Assembly (NCBI GenBank): GCA_958295775.1
Contig: CATQHC010000009.1
Location: 806,001 to 870,000 of the forward strand
Direction: 5' to 3'
DNA length: 64,000 nt
Origin: Chloroflexota bacterium
Lineage (GTDB): Bacteria > Chloroflexota > UBA11872 > VXOZ01
Shown: positions 62,146 to 64,000 of the stretch, piece by piece
Layout of the letters: the number at the start of each line of letters is the position of its first letter
Position numbering within the stretch: the first letter of the stretch is position 1
Position numbers and translations under genes: made by a program
The notes under the pieces: generated by a model
Seen by the model: the letters and a program-made list of their open reading frames with translations, nothing else
Database searches by the model: none
What the model was told of the DNA's origin: nothing

Positions 62146-62682
62146 CTAGCCTCCGCCAGAGTTCGCCGGCGGATACCCTACGGTCACTACCGTATGCAGG
62201 CCGCCCCGCGGTGTGTAGTCCAGAGACACGGCCATGGAGCGGGGGTCGCAGGCTTGGACGAGATCATCCAGAATGCGGCTGGCCGCATGCTCCTGCACGA
62301 TACCGACCTGCCGGAAGGTAAGTAAGTAGTACTTGAGCGACTTGAGCTCGATGCAGTGCGTGCCCGGCACGTAGGAAATGGTCAGGTCGCCGGTGTCCGG
62401 TAGGCCCGTCCACGGGCAGACCGCCGTGAACTCATGCGTGTCTATCACAATCTCGGCAGGATTGTCGGCGTAATCATAGGGGAAGGCCAGTAGGCTCGCT
62501 GCGTCGATAGCCTCAGGATCGGCGGCTTCCAGTTGCAGATCAAGCGCTGCGTAGCGATCCTTTATGTCATCGAGCGACTCAGGCACGGGCAGCTCCTTTT
62601 CGCGGACTTCATCCGTAGAGCGAAGTGTTGGCTCACTCTCTATTGTAGTATCTCGCGAGGCGCTGCACTTATAGGCCGACAT
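62146..62682 (-). CDS. queF: NADPH-dependent 7-cyano-7-deazaguanine reductase
   Basis: The 178-residue product (ATG 62682 chosen; GGAGAAG directly before) is the short QueF type: DTHEFTAVCPWTGLPDTGDLTISYVP with the catalytic Cys (AVCP) and the Asp region, then LKSLKYYLLTFRQVGIVQEHAASRILDDL and DYTPRGGL. QueF reduces preQ0 to preQ1 in queuosine synthesis. The N-terminal ~60 residues before the conserved core are variable. No other que genes are in the window, so precursor may come by uptake. Confidence 0.9.
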   Translation of the reverse strand: MSAYKCSASRDTTIESEPTLRSTDEVREKELPVPESLDDIKDRYAALDLQLEAADPEAIDAASLLAFPYDYADNPAEIVIDTHEFTAVCPWTGLPDTGDLTISYVPGTHCIELKSLKYYLLTFRQVGIVQEHAASRILDDLVQACDPRSMAVSLDYTPRGGLHTVVTVGYPPANSGGG

Positions 62683-62784
62683 CTTCTCCGCGATGCAAGA
62701 GTAGCATCTTCCGTCCGCAGGACTCCCAGTGTGCAGGTACCATGGACGCAAAGGACACGTTCGCGACAAGGCTGGTTATTCTCG

Positions 62785-63555
62785 TTGCCGCCAGGAATTA
62801 TCGACGTTCACGTGCACTATCGGTCGGAGGCGCAGCTTAAGCAGGCGTTGCGCCAGGCCGCGCGGCTTGACATGGTGCTCTGTGTGAACACGATCAACTT
62901 GGAGGGCACGACCTCGCCGCATTTTCCGTCGGCGGAATTCGTGGCCGCCTGCAATGACCGTACGGAGGCGGCGGCACGGGAGCACCCGCAGCGCGTGATA
63001 CCATTCTGGTATCTAAATCCGGCACATGGAGACGAAGCCTGCGCGGAGCTACGTCGAAGGGTCAAGCGCCACCCGGGCCCGCAAGGGGTCAAGCTCTGGA
63101 TGGCGGTGAAGGGGAACGACCCGCGCCTCGATCCCGTGCTTGACCTCTGCGCGGAGTACGGCCTGCCGGTGCTCCAGCACACCAATATCGAGACTGGCGG
63201 CACGCTTCCCACCGAAACGACGCCGCAGGAAATGCGGGGAATGGCCTTAAGACACCCAGATGTCACGTTTCTGTGGGGTCACGCCGGCAGCGACATCGAG
63301 TACGGCGTGAAGTGCGCCCTGGGTGTACAAAACGTGCTCATGGACATTGGCGGCAACGAGGCGACAAACGGCTACACCGAATCACTCGTCCGCTACCTGG
63401 GCGCGGAACGAGTGGTGTACGGCAGCGACGCCACGGGCAGGTCGTTCGCCTCGCAGTTGGCGAAGGTCTACGGCGCGGACATTACGGAAGACGAGCGCGA
63501 GAAGATTCTTTACGGCAATGCCGCGGCGCTCTTTGACCAACAACGCTATGATTAG
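62785..63555 (+). CDS. Amidohydrolase-family protein (PF04909-like)
   Basis: The product is 256 residues from TTG 62785, where the protein reads (M)PPGIIDVHVHYRSEAQ; the longer open frame upstream is antisense to queF and is not credible. DVHVH (HxH) opens a TIM-barrel amidohydrolase, with KLWMAVKGNDP near 103, LQHTNIETGG near 133 (His), LWGHAG near 165 (His) and YGSDATGR near 212 (Asp). PF04909 enzymes are metal-dependent decarboxylases or hydrolases (e.g. of 2-pyrone or aromatic acids). The Shine-Dalgarno is weak. Confidence 0.8.
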   Translation: MPPGIIDVHVHYRSEAQLKQALRQAARLDMVLCVNTINLEGTTSPHFPSAEFVAACNDRTEAAAREHPQRVIPFWYLNPAHGDEACAELRRRVKRHPGPQGVKLWMAVKGNDPRLDPVLDLCAEYGLPVLQHTNIETGGTLPTETTPQEMRGMALRHPDVTFLWGHAGSDIEYGVKCALGVQNVLMDIGGNEATNGYTESLVRYLGAERVVYGSDATGRSFASQLAKVYGADITEDEREKILYGNAAALFDQQRYD

Positions 63556-64000
63556 ATCGTGTGTCGCGGGAGTCTTGCCCTGGCAGCCGCGTAGTTTGTT
63601 GCCTCGTCCAAGATGTCGTAGATCCTTAGCGCAAAGAGGCGGGGGACAAGCCCCCGCGCTACGACAGGACTCGAAGAGATGGACAATACGCAACCGCGCT
63701 ATGGTCGATACCTTGTTCTATATAGGTCGTCATTCCCGCGGACGTGGGCATCCATCCCATCTGCGCAATGTAATTCAGCCCGGCGGGGGACAAGCCCCTG
63801 CGCTTGGATACATGGCGGCATCCGTAGGGGCGGTTCGCGAACCGCCCCTACCATGCGGGGCCGCTGTTGTCTCGCTTAGTCCTTGACCTATATATCCTTC
63901 TACAGTACGCTTACAAGGCCGCTCGCAAACCACAAGCCGGGTAGCGGCGCCATGGCTGGGTTCTGCGCGATATGGCCGCTGGCCCTTTTGCATGCAGCCG
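63556..64000. repeat. Repeat-rich end of the window
   Basis: No gene is supported. Two near-identical elements, GGCGGGGGACAAGCCCC-type, lie at 63638-63660 and 63782-63804 (22 of 23 bases agree). A perfect 28-bp palindrome with GTAGGGGC/GCCCCTAC arms (63824-63851) is related to that at 51260-51295. Confidence 0.7.

Overview
The window is GC-rich bacterial chromosome. No rRNA or tRNA gene was recognised. It mixes conserved housekeeping genes (purK-purE, rplY, mnmG, thiE, a parA-like gene overlapping ftsZ, queF) with many catabolic and secreted-protein genes and many short palindromic repeats between genes. The gene families (tandem Ldh-type dehydrogenases, PhyH dioxygenase, DUF2142-like membrane protein, plant-like LRR secreted proteins) fit a Chloroflexota-like, possibly SAR202-type or sponge-associated bacterium. 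That assignment is an inference from gene content and is weak.

Layout. 0-5 kb: an MBL hydrolase with a His-rich MoaB, then a TatA/B-like fusion protein overlapping a glyoxalase-II-like hydrolase. 5-9.6 kb: four tandem Ldh-family oxidoreductase paralogues. 10-21 kb: an aldo/keto reductase, a class II aldolase-SDR fusion, two LRR proteins with near-identical C-terminal DNA, a Gfo/Idh/MocA oxidoreductase, a class V aminotransferase and a VOC protein. 21.7-26 kb: purE-purK, a BstYI/BglII-like type II restriction-modification pair and ribosomal protein L25. 26.6-33.5 kb: an ABC-2 exporter with two permeases, then two membrane proteins. 34-43.3 kb: mnmG, thiE, parA-ftsZ, a methyltransferase, a 2-hydroxyacid dehydrogenase, a purH reduced to its cyclohydrolase half, and an MntA/HepT toxin-antitoxin pair. 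43.3-46.8 kb: three hydrolase genes (aspartoacylase/AstE-like, M20, NodB-like). 46.8-49.5 kb: a mobile-element nest, an IS110-type element with a possible bridge RNA next to an IS481-type element whose transposase carries an in-frame UGA. 49.6-53.4 kb: a merR gene preceded by a 21-bp tandem array, PhyH, a RidA-like protein and an MFS transporter.

53.5-59.3 kb is the most unusual part. A three-gene operon on the minus strand encodes a short multiubiquitin-type beta-grasp protein, an E1-like ThiF enzyme with an extra N-terminal domain, and a Cys-rich DUF6527-like protein. It is divergent from an XRE regulator and an ImmA/IrrE metallopeptidase, with face-to-face promoters between them. Downstream are two pseudogene remnants, a membrane protein and an HNH endonuclease with a sensor-like N-terminal domain. 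I read this as a defence- or stress-type ubiquitin-like conjugation island. 59.5-64 kb holds a LamG domain split by a propeller-like repeat block, a queuosine-precursor transporter convergent with queF, an amidohydrolase, and palindromic repeats.

All functions are judged by eye from motifs and remembered families. No database search was run.
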